Shown here one piece after another: positions 25,110 through 34,473 of a stretch of 64,000 bases of DNA (positions are counted from its first letter, which is position 1; each line of letters begins with the position of its first letter). The position numbers and the translations under genes are program-made. Source of the DNA: Aquabacterium fontiphilum (lineage in GTDB: Bacteria > Pseudomonadota > Gammaproteobacteria > Burkholderiales > Burkholderiaceae_C); NCBI RefSeq assembly GCF_009909205.1, contig NZ_JAAAPN010000002.1, positions 1 to 64,000 of the forward strand, written 5' to 3'. The notes below the pieces were generated by a model. It was not told the origin of the DNA and ran no database searches. It saw nothing but the letters and a program-made list of their open reading frames with translations.

Positions 25110-27116
25110 TTAGCGCACGCCATAGTGCGCCGCGAGCATCGCGGGCAGGGGTGAATCCACCAGATCGGCCATCAACCGCAAGGCATCGGCCGTGCGGTGG
25201 TCCAGTACGCCTTTGGGGCTGTGGTTGAAGGCCTCTTCAACCCACGCCTTCAGCAGCAGCGGGCGCATCATCCACGACAGTTCCTGCACGGCGGCCAGCG
25301 CATTCATGAGGCTGTCCGTGTCGGGCACGGGAGGCGGCTGACGTGATGACTCGGGCGCTTGCCCGCAGCGCGCCATCACGCCGGCATACCAGGCCAGGCT
25401 GGCTGCCGCGAGTTGCCCGTCGCTGCCTTCGTCGTGGGGCACGAAGCGGGCGAGGTAGGCTGTCAGTGCGCCCACTTGCTGGCGCGAGGTCTTGTCGAGT
25501 TCCAGCAGTCCCTGGCCTTGTCCGGTCACTGGCCTCGCAAACGGCTGGCGGGGTGTCTTCATGCCCAGCCTGTGGCGCAGCGTCAGCCACCAGAGGCGGT
25601 CGCGGGGGCTGACGCGACCGTCGGCCCGCAGCAGGTCGCGTGCCAGCACCACCACATCGCGCCGCTGCGCGAGATCGAGTTGGCGGATCACTTCCGTTAC
25701 CCGCTCGAACTCGGGAAGGCGCATGGTGGGGTGCAACTGGGCCACGTCTTCGAGGATGCGGCTGGCGTGTTGCAGCGGCTCGGCCAATTGCATCCACAGC
25801 TTGCGTTCGCGAACGTTGGTGGGATCCATCATCAGCGCCAGCAGCACGAGCCGGATTTCCAGCGGGCCCTGACGCCGTTGCAGGCGTTGTTGCGCTTCGC
25901 GTTGCGCATGCGACAGCGCGGCCGCGCCCATGCTCGCGGCTTGAACCGGATCCAGGTGCGAGCGGGCCTCGCCGGGCTGCTGGCCCGACGGCAACGCGGC
26001 AGAGGCGCGCGCCGTGCTGGCCGGATCGGTCGATTCGACGCTGGCGCCGGGGACGGTGCCGTCGGCTGCCTGCATCACCCCGGCGGGAGCGCTGCCCGGG
26101 CGGCGTGGTGCGCGCGCTGCCTCACGGGGCACCTCGCGTAACAGTGGGGCCGGAATGGGCGGCAGGACGGTGCCGCAGATGCGCCGGATGCGTTCGGACA
26201 GTTTGGGGTGGGTGGCCAACCAGTGCACGCCTTCAGGCTCGTGCAACAGCATGGCGGCAATCATTGCGGTGGCCGGGTTGTGCATGCGCCCGGCCAGGGC
26301 CTGTTGGTCGTGCCAGATCTTGCGCAGCACGTTGCCCAGTCCGTCACGCGTGCGTGTGAACTGGATGGCACAGGCGTCGGCCAGGTGTTCGCGCTGACGC
26401 GAGACCGCGGCCTGCAGCACCCGGCCGGCCAGCCAGCCCAGCCAGCCCACGGTGGTGAACACCAGCCCCATGAGCCAGGGCAGCGGGTGGACGCGGCCCT
26501 GGTCATCGGCGGCCATCAAGGCCTGGCCATAGCCGTGGATGAGCGACAGTCCCCACACCAGCGCGATCGTGCGCATGGACAGCGGCAGGTCGCCCTCCTT
26601 GATGTGACCGAACTCGTGCGCCACCAGGCCTTGCAACTCGCTGCGGGTCAGGCGCTCGAGCGCGCCGCGGGTCACGGCCAGCGCCCGGTCGGCATCGTCC
26701 CAGCCGGCCACAAAGGCGTTGATCGCGTCCTCACGTGGCAGCACAAACACGCGAGGTGGGGACTGGCCGCTGGCCAGGGCCATCTCGTCGACCACGTTGA
26801 GCAGGCGGCGCTCCAGGGCGTTGTCGCCGTCGGTGACCTCGCGTCCGCCCATCCAGTGGGCCACGCGGACGCCGCCGCCCTCGCGCAGACGATGGGTCTC
26901 GACCCAGCAGCCGCCCAACACGAACAGCACGATCAGCAGGGTGTTGGTCTCGAAGAAAAGCGCGGGATAGCCTTGCGTGAACGGCAGGAAGAGCTTGTAG
27001 GCCAGGGCCATCAGCAGGTTGACGGCCAGCACCAGCGCGAACAGCAGCAGCGCGAACCACCCGAACAGCCGGGTGGTTTCGTCGCGTGCGGCGGCCTGGT
27101 GCTGTCTGAAACGCAT
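25110..27116 (-). CDS. M48 family metalloprotease (HtpX/Ste24-like), membrane bound
   Basis: A 668-residue membrane protease. Two N-terminal helices (about 20-40 and 55-72) precede the zinc motif HEFGH (167-171) in LQGLVAHEFGHIKEGD. Further helices follow (about 180-200 and 225-245). A later HPKLSERIRRI segment matches the M48 substrate-side region. The last ~330 residues are a long soluble extension with helical repeats, unusual in length for the family. The gene follows lemA by 28 bases; LemA plus M48 peptidase is a recurrent pair, and the two probably act together in envelope quality control. Confidence 0.88.
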   Translation of the reverse strand: MRFRQHQAAARDETTRLFGWFALLLFALVLAVNLLMALAYKLFLPFTQGYPALFFETNTLLIVLFVLGGCWVETHRLREGGGVRVAHWMGGREVTDGDNALERRLLNVVDEMALASGQSPPRVFVLPREDAINAFVAGWDDADRALAVTRGALERLTRSELQGLVAHEFGHIKEGDLPLSMRTIALVWGLSLIHGYGQALMAADDQGRVHPLPWLMGLVFTTVGWLGWLAGRVLQAAVSRQREHLADACAIQFTRTRDGLGNVLRKIWHDQQALAGRMHNPATAMIAAMLLHEPEGVHWLATHPKLSERIRRICGTVLPPIPAPLLREVPREAARAPRRPGSAPAGVMQAADGTVPGASVESTDPASTARASAALPSGQQPGEARSHLDPVQAASMGAAALSHAQREAQQRLQRRQGPLEIRLVLLALMMDPTNVRERKLWMQLAEPLQHASRILEDVAQLHPTMRLPEFERVTEVIRQLDLAQRRDVVVLARDLLRADGRVSPRDRLWWLTLRHRLGMKTPRQPFARPVTGQGQGLLELDKTSRQQVGALTAYLARFVPHDEGSDGQLAAASLAWYAGVMARCGQAPESSRQPPPVPDTDSLMNALAAVQELSWMMRPLLLKAWVEEAFNHSPKGVLDHRTADALRLMADLVDSPLPAMLAAHYGVR

Positions 27117-27144
27117 GGCAAGGAGCAGGGGCCGGCGGCCGCGC

Positions 27145-27738
27145 TCAGAACTTTACGGCGACGGGGGCGCGCTCGGACTCGTGGGTGGTCGACTGCAGCA
27201 TGTCGGCGGTACGGAAACCGAACAAGCCGGCCACCATGTTGGTGGGGAACTGGTGCGCTGCGTTGTTGTAGTCGAGCGTCGCGTCGTTGAACAGCTGACG
27301 GGCAAAGGCGATCTTGTTCTCGGTGTGGGTGAGCTCTTCGGAGAGCTCCTGCATGCGGGCATCGGCCTTCAGTTCGGGGTAGGCCTCGACCGTGGCCTGA
27401 AAGCGACCCATGGCGCTGCCCAGCACCCCTTCGGCCAAGCCCAGGCTCTTGATCGGCCCGCTTTCGTTGGGCTTGGACTTCACCATGTCGGTGGCCGCCA
27501 TGACCTGCGCGCGTGCCGCGGTCACGCGCTCAAGTGTCTCGCGCTCATGCTCCATGTACTTGCGCGCCACCTCGATCAGGTTGGGGATGAGATCGTGCCG
27601 GCGCTTGAGCTGCACGTCGATCTGCGCAAAGGCGTTGCCGATCTCGTTGCGCAGGCGCACGAGTCGGTTGTAGGCGCCCACGGCCCAGAAGAAGACGAGC
27701 GCCACCAGGGCGATGAAGACGATGAGGGTGGTGTTCAT
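27145..27738 (-). CDS. LemA family protein
   Basis: A 197-residue LemA protein: an N-terminal membrane helix (4-22), then a long helical cytoplasmic or periplasmic domain with YNRLVRLRNEIGNAFAQIDV and KRRHDLIPNLIEVARKYMEHE. These are the family's hallmark stretches. Function is not established; LemA commonly pairs with an M48 peptidase or a TPM-domain protein. Here it sits between queC (24 bases upstream) and the M48 gene (28 bases downstream) on the minus strand, probably in one operon. Confidence 0.93.
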   Translation of the reverse strand: MNTTLIVFIALVALVFFWAVGAYNRLVRLRNEIGNAFAQIDVQLKRRHDLIPNLIEVARKYMEHERETLERVTAARAQVMAATDMVKSKPNESGPIKSLGLAEGVLGSAMGRFQATVEAYPELKADARMQELSEELTHTENKIAFARQLFNDATLDYNNAAHQFPTNMVAGLFGFRTADMLQSTTHESERAPVAVKF

Positions 27739-27762
27739 GGCTCCCTTTGCGTGTTCATGTGC

Positions 27763-28512
27763 TCACGGCTGTTGTTGGCCGAGGTGCTGTGCGATGTACT
27801 GCGCGTGCCCCTCGGCGCGCAGCTGGCATGCCGGGCACGTGCCACAGCCGTAGCCCCAGGCGTGGCGGTGTGTGCGGTCGCCCAGGTAACAGGTGTGCGT
27901 GTGTTCGACGATGAGGGCGTTCAGCGCCTCGCCGCCCAGTTGCGCGCTCAGCGCCCAGGTTTGCGCCTTGGTCAGCCACATCAGCGGCGTCTCGATCGTC
28001 ATGGGGCTGTCCAGCCCGAGGCTGATGGCCACCTGCAGCGCCTTGAGCGTGTTGTCGCGGCAGTCCGGATAGCCCGAGTAATCGGTTTCGCACATGCCGC
28101 CCACCAGCACGCTGGCTCCGCGCCGGTAGGCCACGGCGGCAGCGAAGTTCAGGAACAGCAGATTGCGCCCGGGCACGAAGGTGTTGGGCAGGCCGCTGGC
28201 CGTCATCTCGATGGCGCGCGCTTCGGTCAGCGCCGTGTCGGAGATCTGGCCCAGCAGGCCCAGATCGAGCACGTGGTCGTCGCCCAGCCGGGGCGCCCAA
28301 TGCGGAAAGGCGCGAGCCAGCTCGGTGCGCACGGCGCCGCGACACGCCATCTCGATGCGATGGCGCTGGCCGTAGTCGAAGCCAATGGTCTCGACCCTCG
28401 CGTAGCGCGCGAGCGCCCAGGCGAGGCAGACAGTGGAATCCTGCCCGCCCGAGAACACGACCAGGGCGGTGCGGGGATCAGGCGAGGCGGTCTGCAACAT
28501 GGGGGCGAGCAT
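27763..28512 (-). CDS. queC: 7-cyano-7-deazaguanine synthase (preQ0 synthase)
   Basis: A 249-residue QueC, which makes preQ0 from 7-carboxy-7-deazaguanine, ATP and ammonia on the queuosine route. The PP-loop motif FSGGQDST lies at 20-27 and the zinc-binding cysteines at about 208 and in CGTCPAC (223-229). [14 protein letters not shown] is the family's conserved mid-region. The ATG at 28500 (MLQTASPD) would shorten it by four residues and fits family starts equally well. It diverges from fpr with ~120 bases between and heads a queC-lemA-M48 run. Confidence 0.95.
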   Translation of the reverse strand: MLAPMLQTASPDPRTALVVFSGGQDSTVCLAWALARYARVETIGFDYGQRHRIEMACRGAVRTELARAFPHWAPRLGDDHVLDLGLLGQISDTALTEARAIEMTASGLPNTFVPGRNLLFLNFAAAVAYRRGASVLVGGMCETDYSGYPDCRDNTLKALQVAISLGLDSPMTIETPLMWLTKAQTWALSAQLGGEALNALIVEHTHTCYLGDRTHRHAWGYGCGTCPACQLRAEGHAQYIAQHLGQQQP

Positions 28513-28633
28513 AGCGCAAGGCCGCTGGATACGACCGGATTTTGCGCCCTGAAACCGGCCGCTTTGCGGGAGTTGAGCGACAATAGCCGGTTTCCTGCCT
28601 TACGAGCTGGGCGCTCAGCCCATCAAGCACACC

Positions 28634-29410
28634 ATGGCCGCATTCAACCAAGAGACCGTCACCCACGTTCATCACTGGAACGACACCCTGTTCAGCTTCC
28701 GGACGACGCGCGACCCCTCGTTGCGTTTCGCCAGCGGCCACTTCGTGATGATCGGTCTGGAGGTCGACGGCAAACCGCTGATGCGTGCGTATTCGATCGC
28801 CAGCGCCAACTACGAAGAGCACCTCGAGTTCCTGTCCATCAAGGTGCAGAACGGCCCTTTGACCTCGCGCCTGCAGCATCTGAAGGTGGGCGACAAGATC
28901 CTGGTGAGCCGCAAGGCCGTGGGCACCCTGGTGGTCGACGACCTCAAGCCGGCCGTCAACCTGTACCTGTTTGGCACGGGCACCGGCCTGGCGCCGTTCA
29001 TGAGCATCATCCAGGACCCGTACACCTACGAGAAGTTCGACAAGGTCATCCTGGTGCACGGCGTGCGCTGGACGAGCGAGCTGGCTTATCACGACTTCAT
29101 CAGCGAGGACCTGCCCAACCACGAATTGCTGGGCGACATGGTCCGCGAGAAGCTGGTCTACTACCCGCTGGTCACGCGTGACACCTTCCGCAACCAGGGC
29201 CGCATGACCGACGCCATCACCACCGGCAAGATGGCGACCGATCTGGGCCTGGCCCCGATCAACCCCCACACCGATCGCGCCATGATCTGCGGCAGCCCCG
29301 CCATGCTCAAGGACATGTGCGACATCCTGGACGCCCGCGGCTTCAAGATCTCGCCGTCTCAGGGTGAGCCGGGTGACTACGTGATTGAACGGGCGTTTGT
29401 CGAGAAATGA
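28634..29410 (+). CDS. fpr: Ferredoxin/flavodoxin--NADP+ reductase
   Basis: A 258-residue Fpr, moving electrons between NADPH and ferredoxin or flavodoxin. The FAD motif RAYSIASANY (51-60), the NADP loop LFGTGTGLAPFMS (112-124), the CGSPAM motif and the C-terminal YVIERAFVEK are all present, the last marking the bacterial subclass. The gene starts 121 bases from the divergent queC. Its 3' end overlaps the end of the convergent DUF2061 gene by 68 bases. In many bacteria fpr supports redox balance and oxidative-stress responses; no regulator site is clear here. Confidence 0.95.
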   Translation: MAAFNQETVTHVHHWNDTLFSFRTTRDPSLRFASGHFVMIGLEVDGKPLMRAYSIASANYEEHLEFLSIKVQNGPLTSRLQHLKVGDKILVSRKAVGTLVVDDLKPAVNLYLFGTGTGLAPFMSIIQDPYTYEKFDKVILVHGVRWTSELAYHDFISEDLPNHELLGDMVREKLVYYPLVTRDTFRNQGRMTDAITTGKMATDLGLAPINPHTDRAMICGSPAMLKDMCDILDARGFKISPSQGEPGDYVIERAFVEK

Positions 29411-29594
29411 GCTGGCGCACCCGGCATACCGTCGGGTGATCCCAGTAGCGGTCGACCACGTAATGGAGCCCGGTGTTGACGATGGGCTCGACGAAGGTGA
29501 CCGCCCCGGCAATCGTCACGCTGCCCGTGAGCGCGTAGGCGATGCCGAAGGAGCTGGCCATGTGGAGGACGCCGTAGGTTGCGGTTTTGGCCAT
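29343..29594 (-). CDS. DUF2061 small membrane protein
   Basis: An 83-residue membrane protein of the DUF2061 family: two hydrophobic stretches (about 5-24 and 25-45) with GIAYALTGSVTIAGAVTFVEP and NTGLHYVVDRYWD, the family's signature. Function is unknown. I start it at ATG 29594 because GGAG stands 6 bases upstream; the frame also has an ATG at 29606. The last ~20 residues, which overlap the fpr end, are Arg/Ser-rich and look non-conserved. A Fur-like palindrome sits 25 bases before the start. Confidence 0.8.
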   Translation of the reverse strand: MAKTATYGVLHMASSFGIAYALTGSVTIAGAVTFVEPIVNTGLHYVVDRYWDHPTVCRVRQLISRQTPVQSRSHPAHPETARS

Positions 29595-29618
29595 GATGGA
29601 CTCCATTCGTGCTGTGTC

Positions 29619-29638
29619 TGAGAATGGTTCTCATTGTG
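29619..29638. promoter_or_regulatory. Putative Fur box
   Basis: GAGAATGGTTCTCATTGTG at 29620-29638 matches the 19-base Fur consensus GATAATGATAATCATTATC at 13 positions, and the core TGAGAATGGTTCTCA is a perfect 15-base palindrome. It lies 25 bases upstream of the DUF2061 start and ~100 bases before the plus-strand gene at 29738. Iron control is inferred. Confidence 0.5.
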
Positions 29639-29665
29639 GCGAGGCGCGCGACAGGGATCCACTCG

Positions 29666-29685
29666 ATTGATCTGATTGCATCAAT
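29666..29685. promoter_or_regulatory. Inverted repeat ATTGAT-N8-ATCAAT, possible operator
   Basis: Perfect 6-bp arms separated by 8 bases, 52 bases upstream of the 29738 gene. The spacing is too wide for an FNR/CRP site. It could bind a LysR- or TetR-type regulator, none of which is encoded nearby. Confidence 0.3.
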
Positions 29686-29737
29686 AGGCTGAGCCAATCA
29701 AGCATGCGGCGCTCGGCGCATACCAGGAGACAGGCAG

Positions 29738-31000
29738 ATGACACGCGTGACGCCCCGCATGTGGGCTGTTCTGAGCTGGGGAACCCCGGTCGTGGCCTTG
29801 CTGGCCTATCTGGCCTTCTGGCCGGTCGCCATCGAACCCCGCGCCTGGGAGCCCCCCCGCAACGCCGGCCACACCGGTGCGCACCAGACCAACGACAAGC
29901 TGGCAGCCTTGCGTCCGCTGCCGCTGATTGCGGGCCAGGACGGCCCTGAACACATCCTGGCGCACAAGGGCCTGCTCTACACCGGCCTGACCAACGGCGA
30001 CGTGGTGCGCTTGAGCCCAGAGGGGCAGGAAGTGCGCGATGTGGTGGTGAACACCGGCGGCCGGCCGCTGGGACTGGCCATGGACGCAGAAGGGCGGTTG
30101 CTGGTGGCCGACGCCATGCGCGGCCTGTTGCGCGTGACTGGCGCTGGCCCGCAGGCCAAGGTCGATGTCATCCTCAAGGCAGTGGACCACCCCGTGCCGA
30201 ACGACCCTGTGCGCTATGCGGACGCGGTCGAACTCGGCCCGGACGGCACCATCTGGCTGACCGATGCATCGCGGCGCTTCTCGGCGCGTGAACTCAACAG
30301 CACCTTTGAGGCCAGCGTGCTCGACATCCTCGAGCACAGCTGCACCGGTCGGCTGATTGCGCAGCACCCGGAAACCCTGGTCGCGCGCGTGGTACTCACA
30401 GGCCTGTGCTTCCCCAATGGCCTGGCTTTCACCGGCGACGGCAAAAGCCTGTTCGTGGCCGAGACGGGCACCTTCCGCATCGTCAAGCTGGATCTGGCCA
30501 AGCTGTCGCTGCTGCGCTCGCCCAAGGGCGCGCACGTGCCACCGTCGCTCGACGATGCGCTACGCCAGGGCGCAGCCAGCGTACCGATCGACAACCTGCC
30601 CGGCTACCCCGACAACCTGACCCGTACGCCCTCAGGGCGCATCTGGGTGGGGCTGACCAAGCCACGCAGCCCGGTGCTGGACTACGCCGCCAGCCGGCCT
30701 TGGGTGCGCTCGTTCACGCTGCGCCTGCCGCGCGCGCTGTGGCCGGTGCCCAAGGCCTACGGCCACATCATCGCGTTCGAGGATTCGGGCCGCATCGTCG
30801 ACGACATGCAGGACCCGAAGGGTGGCTATCCTGAGACCACCTCGGCCACCGAGATCGACGGCAAGCTGTTCGTGCAGAGCCTGCACGCGCCGTCGCTGGC
30901 CTGGCTGCCCTACCGGGGGCCGGGCGTGCCGGTGCCGGCCGACGACGGCTCGGTGGAGCGCATCGTCGGCGGTGCGCCTCAGGCGCGCACTTCGCCCTGA
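29738..31000 (+). CDS. Strictosidine-synthase-like/SMP-30-like beta-propeller protein
   Basis: A 420-residue protein with an N-terminal membrane helix (about 9-28) and a six-bladed beta-propeller. Propeller strands include [55 protein letters not shown] and FRIVKLD. The [19 protein letters not shown] stretch is typical of the strictosidine-synthase-like branch of SMP-30/gluconolactonase proteins. Bacterial members are probably lactonases or hydrolases; the substrate is unknown. An AGGCAG stands before ATG 29738. The end overlaps the convergent proA by 22 bases. Confidence 0.82.
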   Translation: MTRVTPRMWAVLSWGTPVVALLAYLAFWPVAIEPRAWEPPRNAGHTGAHQTNDKLAALRPLPLIAGQDGPEHILAHKGLLYTGLTNGDVVRLSPEGQEVRDVVVNTGGRPLGLAMDAEGRLLVADAMRGLLRVTGAGPQAKVDVILKAVDHPVPNDPVRYADAVELGPDGTIWLTDASRRFSARELNSTFEASVLDILEHSCTGRLIAQHPETLVARVVLTGLCFPNGLAFTGDGKSLFVAETGTFRIVKLDLAKLSLLRSPKGAHVPPSLDDALRQGAASVPIDNLPGYPDNLTRTPSGRIWVGLTKPRSPVLDYAASRPWVRSFTLRLPRALWPVPKAYGHIIAFEDSGRIVDDMQDPKGGYPETTSATEIDGKLFVQSLHAPSLAWLPYRGPGVPVPADDGSVERIVGGAPQARTSP

Positions 31001-32280
31001 CCGAGCACGACAAACTTCATCGAGGTCAGGCCTTCCAGGCCGACCGGCCCACGGGCGTGGAACTTGTCGGTGCTGATGCCGATCTCGGCGCCCAGGCCGT
31101 ATTCGAAGCCATCGGCAAAGCGGGTCGAGGCGTTGATCATCACGCTCGATGAATCCACCTCGCGGATGAAGCGCATGGCGTTGGGGTGGTTGGTGCTCAG
31201 GATGGCGTCGGTGTGGTGCGAGCCATAGCGGTTGATGTGGGCGATGGCCTCGTCCAGCGAGTCGACCACCTTCACCGCGATCACCGGAGCCAGGTACTCT
31301 TCAAACCAGTCTTGCTCGGTGGCGTCGACCACCTGGGCGCCCGCCACCTTGCCCAGGATGGCCTTGGCGCGCAGGTCGCAGCGCATCTCCACTCCCTTGG
31401 CCGCGAACACCGCGCCGATGCGGGGCAGGAAGGACTCGGCCTGCTGCACATGCACCAGCAGTGATTCGGTGGCGTTGCACGGGCTGTATTTCTGGGTCTT
31501 GGCGTTGTCCGTCACCTTGACGGCCAGATCCAGGTCGACCTCCGCATCGACGTAGGTGTGGCAGTTGCCATCCAGGTGCTTGATCACCGGCACCCGCGCC
31601 TCGGCGCTGATGCGCTCGATCAGGCCCTTGCCCCCACGCGGGATGATCACGTCCACATACTGCGGCATGGTGATGAGCTGACCCACGGCGGCGCGGTCGG
31701 TGGTCTGCACCAGTTGCACGGCTTCGGCGGGCAGCCCGGCTTGCGTGAGCGCGGCCTGCACCAGCTTCCACAGAGCGAGATTGGAGTGGATGGCCTCTGA
31801 GCCGCCGCGCAGCACGCAGGCGTTGCCGCTCTTGATGGCCAGCGAGGCGGCCTCGATCGTCACATTCGGGCGCGATTCGTAAATCATGCCGAACACGCCG
31901 ATGGGCACGCGCATCTGGCCCACGCTGATGCCGGTGGGGCGGCGGCGCACATTGGTGATCTCGCCAATGGGGTCGGGCAGGGCGGCGACCTGTTCGCAGC
32001 TCTCGGCCATCGTCTCGATGACCTTGTCCGTCAGGCGCAGGCGGTCGACCATGGGGGCGGCCAGACCGTTCTTCTCGGCGGCGATGATGTCCGACTCGTT
32101 GCGGGCCTTCAGTTCGCCCGCGTGGCTGCGGATCTGCGCGGCCAGGGCCAGCAAGGCCTGGTTCTTGGCGGCCGTGGAAGCGGCGGCCATGGTGGTGGCG
32201 GCGGCGCGTGCGGCCTGGCCGACGGCGGTCATGTACTGCTCGACCGGTTGGTCGGCGCTGAGGTGGGTGGCGGTGCTCAT
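30979..32280 (-). CDS. proA: Glutamate-5-semialdehyde dehydrogenase
   Basis: A 433-residue ProA, which reduces gamma-glutamyl phosphate to glutamate-5-semialdehyde in proline synthesis. The catalytic Cys268 lies in [13 protein letters not shown]. Other family marks are [28 protein letters not shown] and the C-terminal [16 protein letters not shown]. Start ATG 32280 gives the normal length; the open frame continues upstream to 32541 through unrelated sequence. proB is not adjacent. The divergent YkgJ-like frame begins at or near the same point, so promoter space is very tight. Confidence 0.96.
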   Translation of the reverse strand: MSTATHLSADQPVEQYMTAVGQAARAAATTMAAASTAAKNQALLALAAQIRSHAGELKARNESDIIAAEKNGLAAPMVDRLRLTDKVIETMAESCEQVAALPDPIGEITNVRRRPTGISVGQMRVPIGVFGMIYESRPNVTIEAASLAIKSGNACVLRGGSEAIHSNLALWKLVQAALTQAGLPAEAVQLVQTTDRAAVGQLITMPQYVDVIIPRGGKGLIERISAEARVPVIKHLDGNCHTYVDAEVDLDLAVKVTDNAKTQKYSPCNATESLLVHVQQAESFLPRIGAVFAAKGVEMRCDLRAKAILGKVAGAQVVDATEQDWFEEYLAPVIAVKVVDSLDEAIAHINRYGSHHTDAILSTNHPNAMRFIREVDSSSVMINASTRFADGFEYGLGAEIGISTDKFHARGPVGLEGLTSMKFVVLGQGEVRA

Positions 32281-32791
32281 GGTGCTAGATTGTCGCAAAG
32301 CCCGCCGCCCCTTGCCTACCGCCGCCGTGCCACAGCCTGATTCATCCGATTCGCCCCCGGCCCAGGCCAAGCCACACGCCTTGCGCCAGGTGATCCTGAT
32401 CCACCCCGAGGCGCCCGCCAAGCCGCCGCTGGGCGCGCCATGCAACGGTTGCGGGGTGTGCTGCCTGGCTGAGCCGTGCCCGGTGGGCGTGCTGGTCAGT
32501 CGCCGGCGCACCGGGGCGTGCACGGCCTTGCGCTGGAGCAATTCCGAAGGCCGTTATCACTGCGGTTTGATGATCTGGGGTAATCCCGCATCGGTCAGCG
32601 CGGCAAACGATTGGCCGGATGGGAAAAAGGTGGGTTTCGCACCACATCGGGCCGCGCACGCCCTGTTTGCCAGCTTGTGGCACCGCTGGGTCAGGCGCAT
32701 CATTTCTGCAGGCAGCGGGTGCGATGCCAGCCTGGAAGTCATCCGGGGAGACCCTGAATCTCCTCAAGATGAGGGGGGTAGTCCCCTCTGA
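32279..32791 (+). CDS. YkgJ-like cysteine-cluster protein
   Basis: A protein of ~155-170 residues with the cysteine cluster [17 protein letters not shown], followed by CTAL and YHCGLM, the pattern of the YkgJ/CxxCxxCC zinc- or iron-binding family. Function in the family is not established. The start is uncertain: ATG 32279 overlaps the proA start codon on the other strand, and GTG 32327 ([10 protein letters not shown]) is an alternative that would leave 46 bases between the two genes. A real promoter would need to lie within proA or in that gap. Confidence 0.7.
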   Translation: MVLDCRKARRPLPTAAVPQPDSSDSPPAQAKPHALRQVILIHPEAPAKPPLGAPCNGCGVCCLAEPCPVGVLVSRRRTGACTALRWSNSEGRYHCGLMIWGNPASVSAANDWPDGKKVGFAPHRAAHALFASLWHRWVRRIISAGSGCDASLEVIRGDPESPQDEGGSPL

Positions 32792-32858
32792 TCCTGGCAT
32801 GGTGTTCGCCTGCGGTCTCTAGCATCGACTTCATTGATGGACCCCTGGGGAGCTCACC

Positions 32859-32987
32859 ATGCGCAAGATGCTGCAACACACCGTGATGGCCGCGATGGCG
32901 GTCTGGGCGCTGTCGATGGTCCAGTCGCAAATGGGCGCGTCGACCGACACGCTGACGGCCTCGGCCGGCGTGTGGGTGGTGCGCTGA
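32859..32987 (+). CDS. 42-residue hypothetical peptide
   Basis: A short ORF, MRKMLQHTVMAAMAVWALSM followed by a polar Ser/Thr-rich tail ending AGVWVVR. It has a GGGGAG ribosome-binding site 7 bases before the ATG. The amphipathic or hydrophobic N-terminus with a Lys/Arg start resembles a signal peptide or small membrane protein. It stands alone between the YkgJ-like gene and the convergent monooxygenase gene. No family is recognised; it is supported mainly by its Shine-Dalgarno and codon choice. Confidence 0.45.
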   Translation: MRKMLQHTVMAAMAVWALSMVQSQMGASTDTLTASAGVWVVR

Positions 32988-32994
32988 ACCGCGG

Positions 32995-34338
32995 TCAGCG
33001 CCAGCCGAACATCATCGAACGCGCCAGCAGCCGCTTGGCGGGTGACAAGGCCTGCAGGGCGCCCAGGCCCAGGCCGCGGGCCGTGGCCAGGATCGGCGCA
33101 GGCCACGTGAAGCTTCGCGCCAGCAGGTCGGTCGTGGCCATCAGCGCCCAGCGATCCGGTTGACGGCGGCGCTCGAAGCGCGCCAACGCGCCGCGGACGG
33201 CCGCCGAACGTGTGCCGGCTGCCGCAGCCCCCGTGATACCGACCGCATCGGCCTGGCGCAGGGCCGCCAGCAACTCGTGCACATCGCGCATGGCCAGGTT
33301 GAAGCCCTGGCCGGCGACCGGGTGGAGCGTCTGGGCTGCGTTGCCAATGCGCACGATGGCGCCGTCTTCGACCAGACGACGGTGGGCCTGCAGGCCCAGC
33401 GGAAAGCCCTTGAGCGACGAGACCGCCTCAATCGGGCCCACCTCGGGATGGAACAGCGTGTTGAGCAGCGTCAGCCGTTGCGTCTCGTTAAGCTGGGCCA
33501 CAGGATCGTCGTTCCGACCCACGCACCACACCAGGGCAGCACGTCGCCCGTGACGGCTGTCTGCCGCTGGCACACCGCCGGGCCCCATCAAGGGGCCGTC
33601 TGGCAGCGGGAGCAGGGCGGCCGGACCGCTGGGTGTGAAGCGTTCGTAAGCCACGCCGATGGGATGGTCAGCTGCCAGCCGCACCTGGCCGACCCAGGCG
33701 GTCTGCTCGTAGTCGCGCTGCAGGCCCTCGGGCCAGTTCAGTGCCGCCCGCTGGCCAAAAACCCCGCCCTCGGCCACGACGGCCACATCCACCGCCTCGG
33801 CGATGTCGGCGTCCACCTCGACGCCGTGTGCCAACGCCTTGAGGCCATGAACAGGCGTGCCGAAGCGCATCGCCAGGCGATGCGGTTCGAGCGCGCAGGC
33901 ATCCAGCCAGGCGGCCTGCAGTGGCGCCACCAGCGTGCCGTAGCTGAGCACGGCGCCCAGTTGGGGCACGGCCTGCTCCAGCGCGGTGATGCGCACTTCG
34001 GGCTGCGTGCGCCCAGGCCACAAGACAGTGGGCTGTTGTTGCGACACATGGACGGTCAGGATGGGGGCGGTCTGACCCGTTGCGGCAATGGCGGGCCACA
34101 CCCCCATGCGCTGCAGCTCCTGCACCGTACCCAGTGACAAGGCCAGCGTGCGCGCATCGGCGGCCACGTCGTGGTCAGCCGCGCGGGCGTCGAACACGGT
34201 GATGCGCGCCCGAGGCAGGGCGTGGCGAGCCTGCAGTGCCAGGCTGAGGCCGGCAGGGCCTGCGCCGATGATGGCCAGATGCAGGCCCTCGGGCCGTGTA
34301 GAGGGGGGCTGGGATGCGAAGGGCTGCGTGCGGGTCAT
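32995..34338 (-). CDS. UbiH/UbiF/VisC-family FAD-dependent monooxygenase
   Basis: A 447-residue flavoprotein hydroxylase of the family that modifies the ubiquinone ring. The FAD Rossmann motif is IIGAGPAGLSLAL (23-35). A middle AVVAEGG replaces the usual DG motif region, and GNAAQTLHPVAGQGFNLAMR near residue 345 is the family signature. Which ring position it acts on cannot be read. Start ATG 34338 precedes the Rossmann fold by a short leader; the frame is open far upstream but into ispB. Its start lies 136 bases from the divergent ispB start, so both are quinone-related. Confidence 0.88.
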   Translation of the reverse strand: MTRTQPFASQPPSTRPEGLHLAIIGAGPAGLSLALQARHALPRARITVFDARAADHDVAADARTLALSLGTVQELQRMGVWPAIAATGQTAPILTVHVSQQQPTVLWPGRTQPEVRITALEQAVPQLGAVLSYGTLVAPLQAAWLDACALEPHRLAMRFGTPVHGLKALAHGVEVDADIAEAVDVAVVAEGGVFGQRAALNWPEGLQRDYEQTAWVGQVRLAADHPIGVAYERFTPSGPAALLPLPDGPLMGPGGVPAADSRHGRRAALVWCVGRNDDPVAQLNETQRLTLLNTLFHPEVGPIEAVSSLKGFPLGLQAHRRLVEDGAIVRIGNAAQTLHPVAGQGFNLAMRDVHELLAALRQADAVGITGAAAAGTRSAAVRGALARFERRRQPDRWALMATTDLLARSFTWPAPILATARGLGLGALQALSPAKRLLARSMMFGWR

Positions 34339-34401
34339 GGCAATCAGATGCAGGCATGCGACGCGCGGGTTGGCGCCATGGGGGCATTGTCGGCCAGTTT
34401 C

Positions 34402-34407
34402 TATAAT
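34402..34407 (+). promoter_or_regulatory. Candidate -10 element of ispB
   Basis: A perfect TATAAT lies 67 bases before the ispB GTG. No good -35 hexamer is found 16-18 bases upstream, so the promoter assignment is tentative. Confidence 0.35.
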
Positions 34408-34473
34408 CCGCTGCCCGTCACGTTTGCTGTGCGGGTGGCGCCCCGCCTTTGTCCCTCTGACCGGCCTCTTCGC

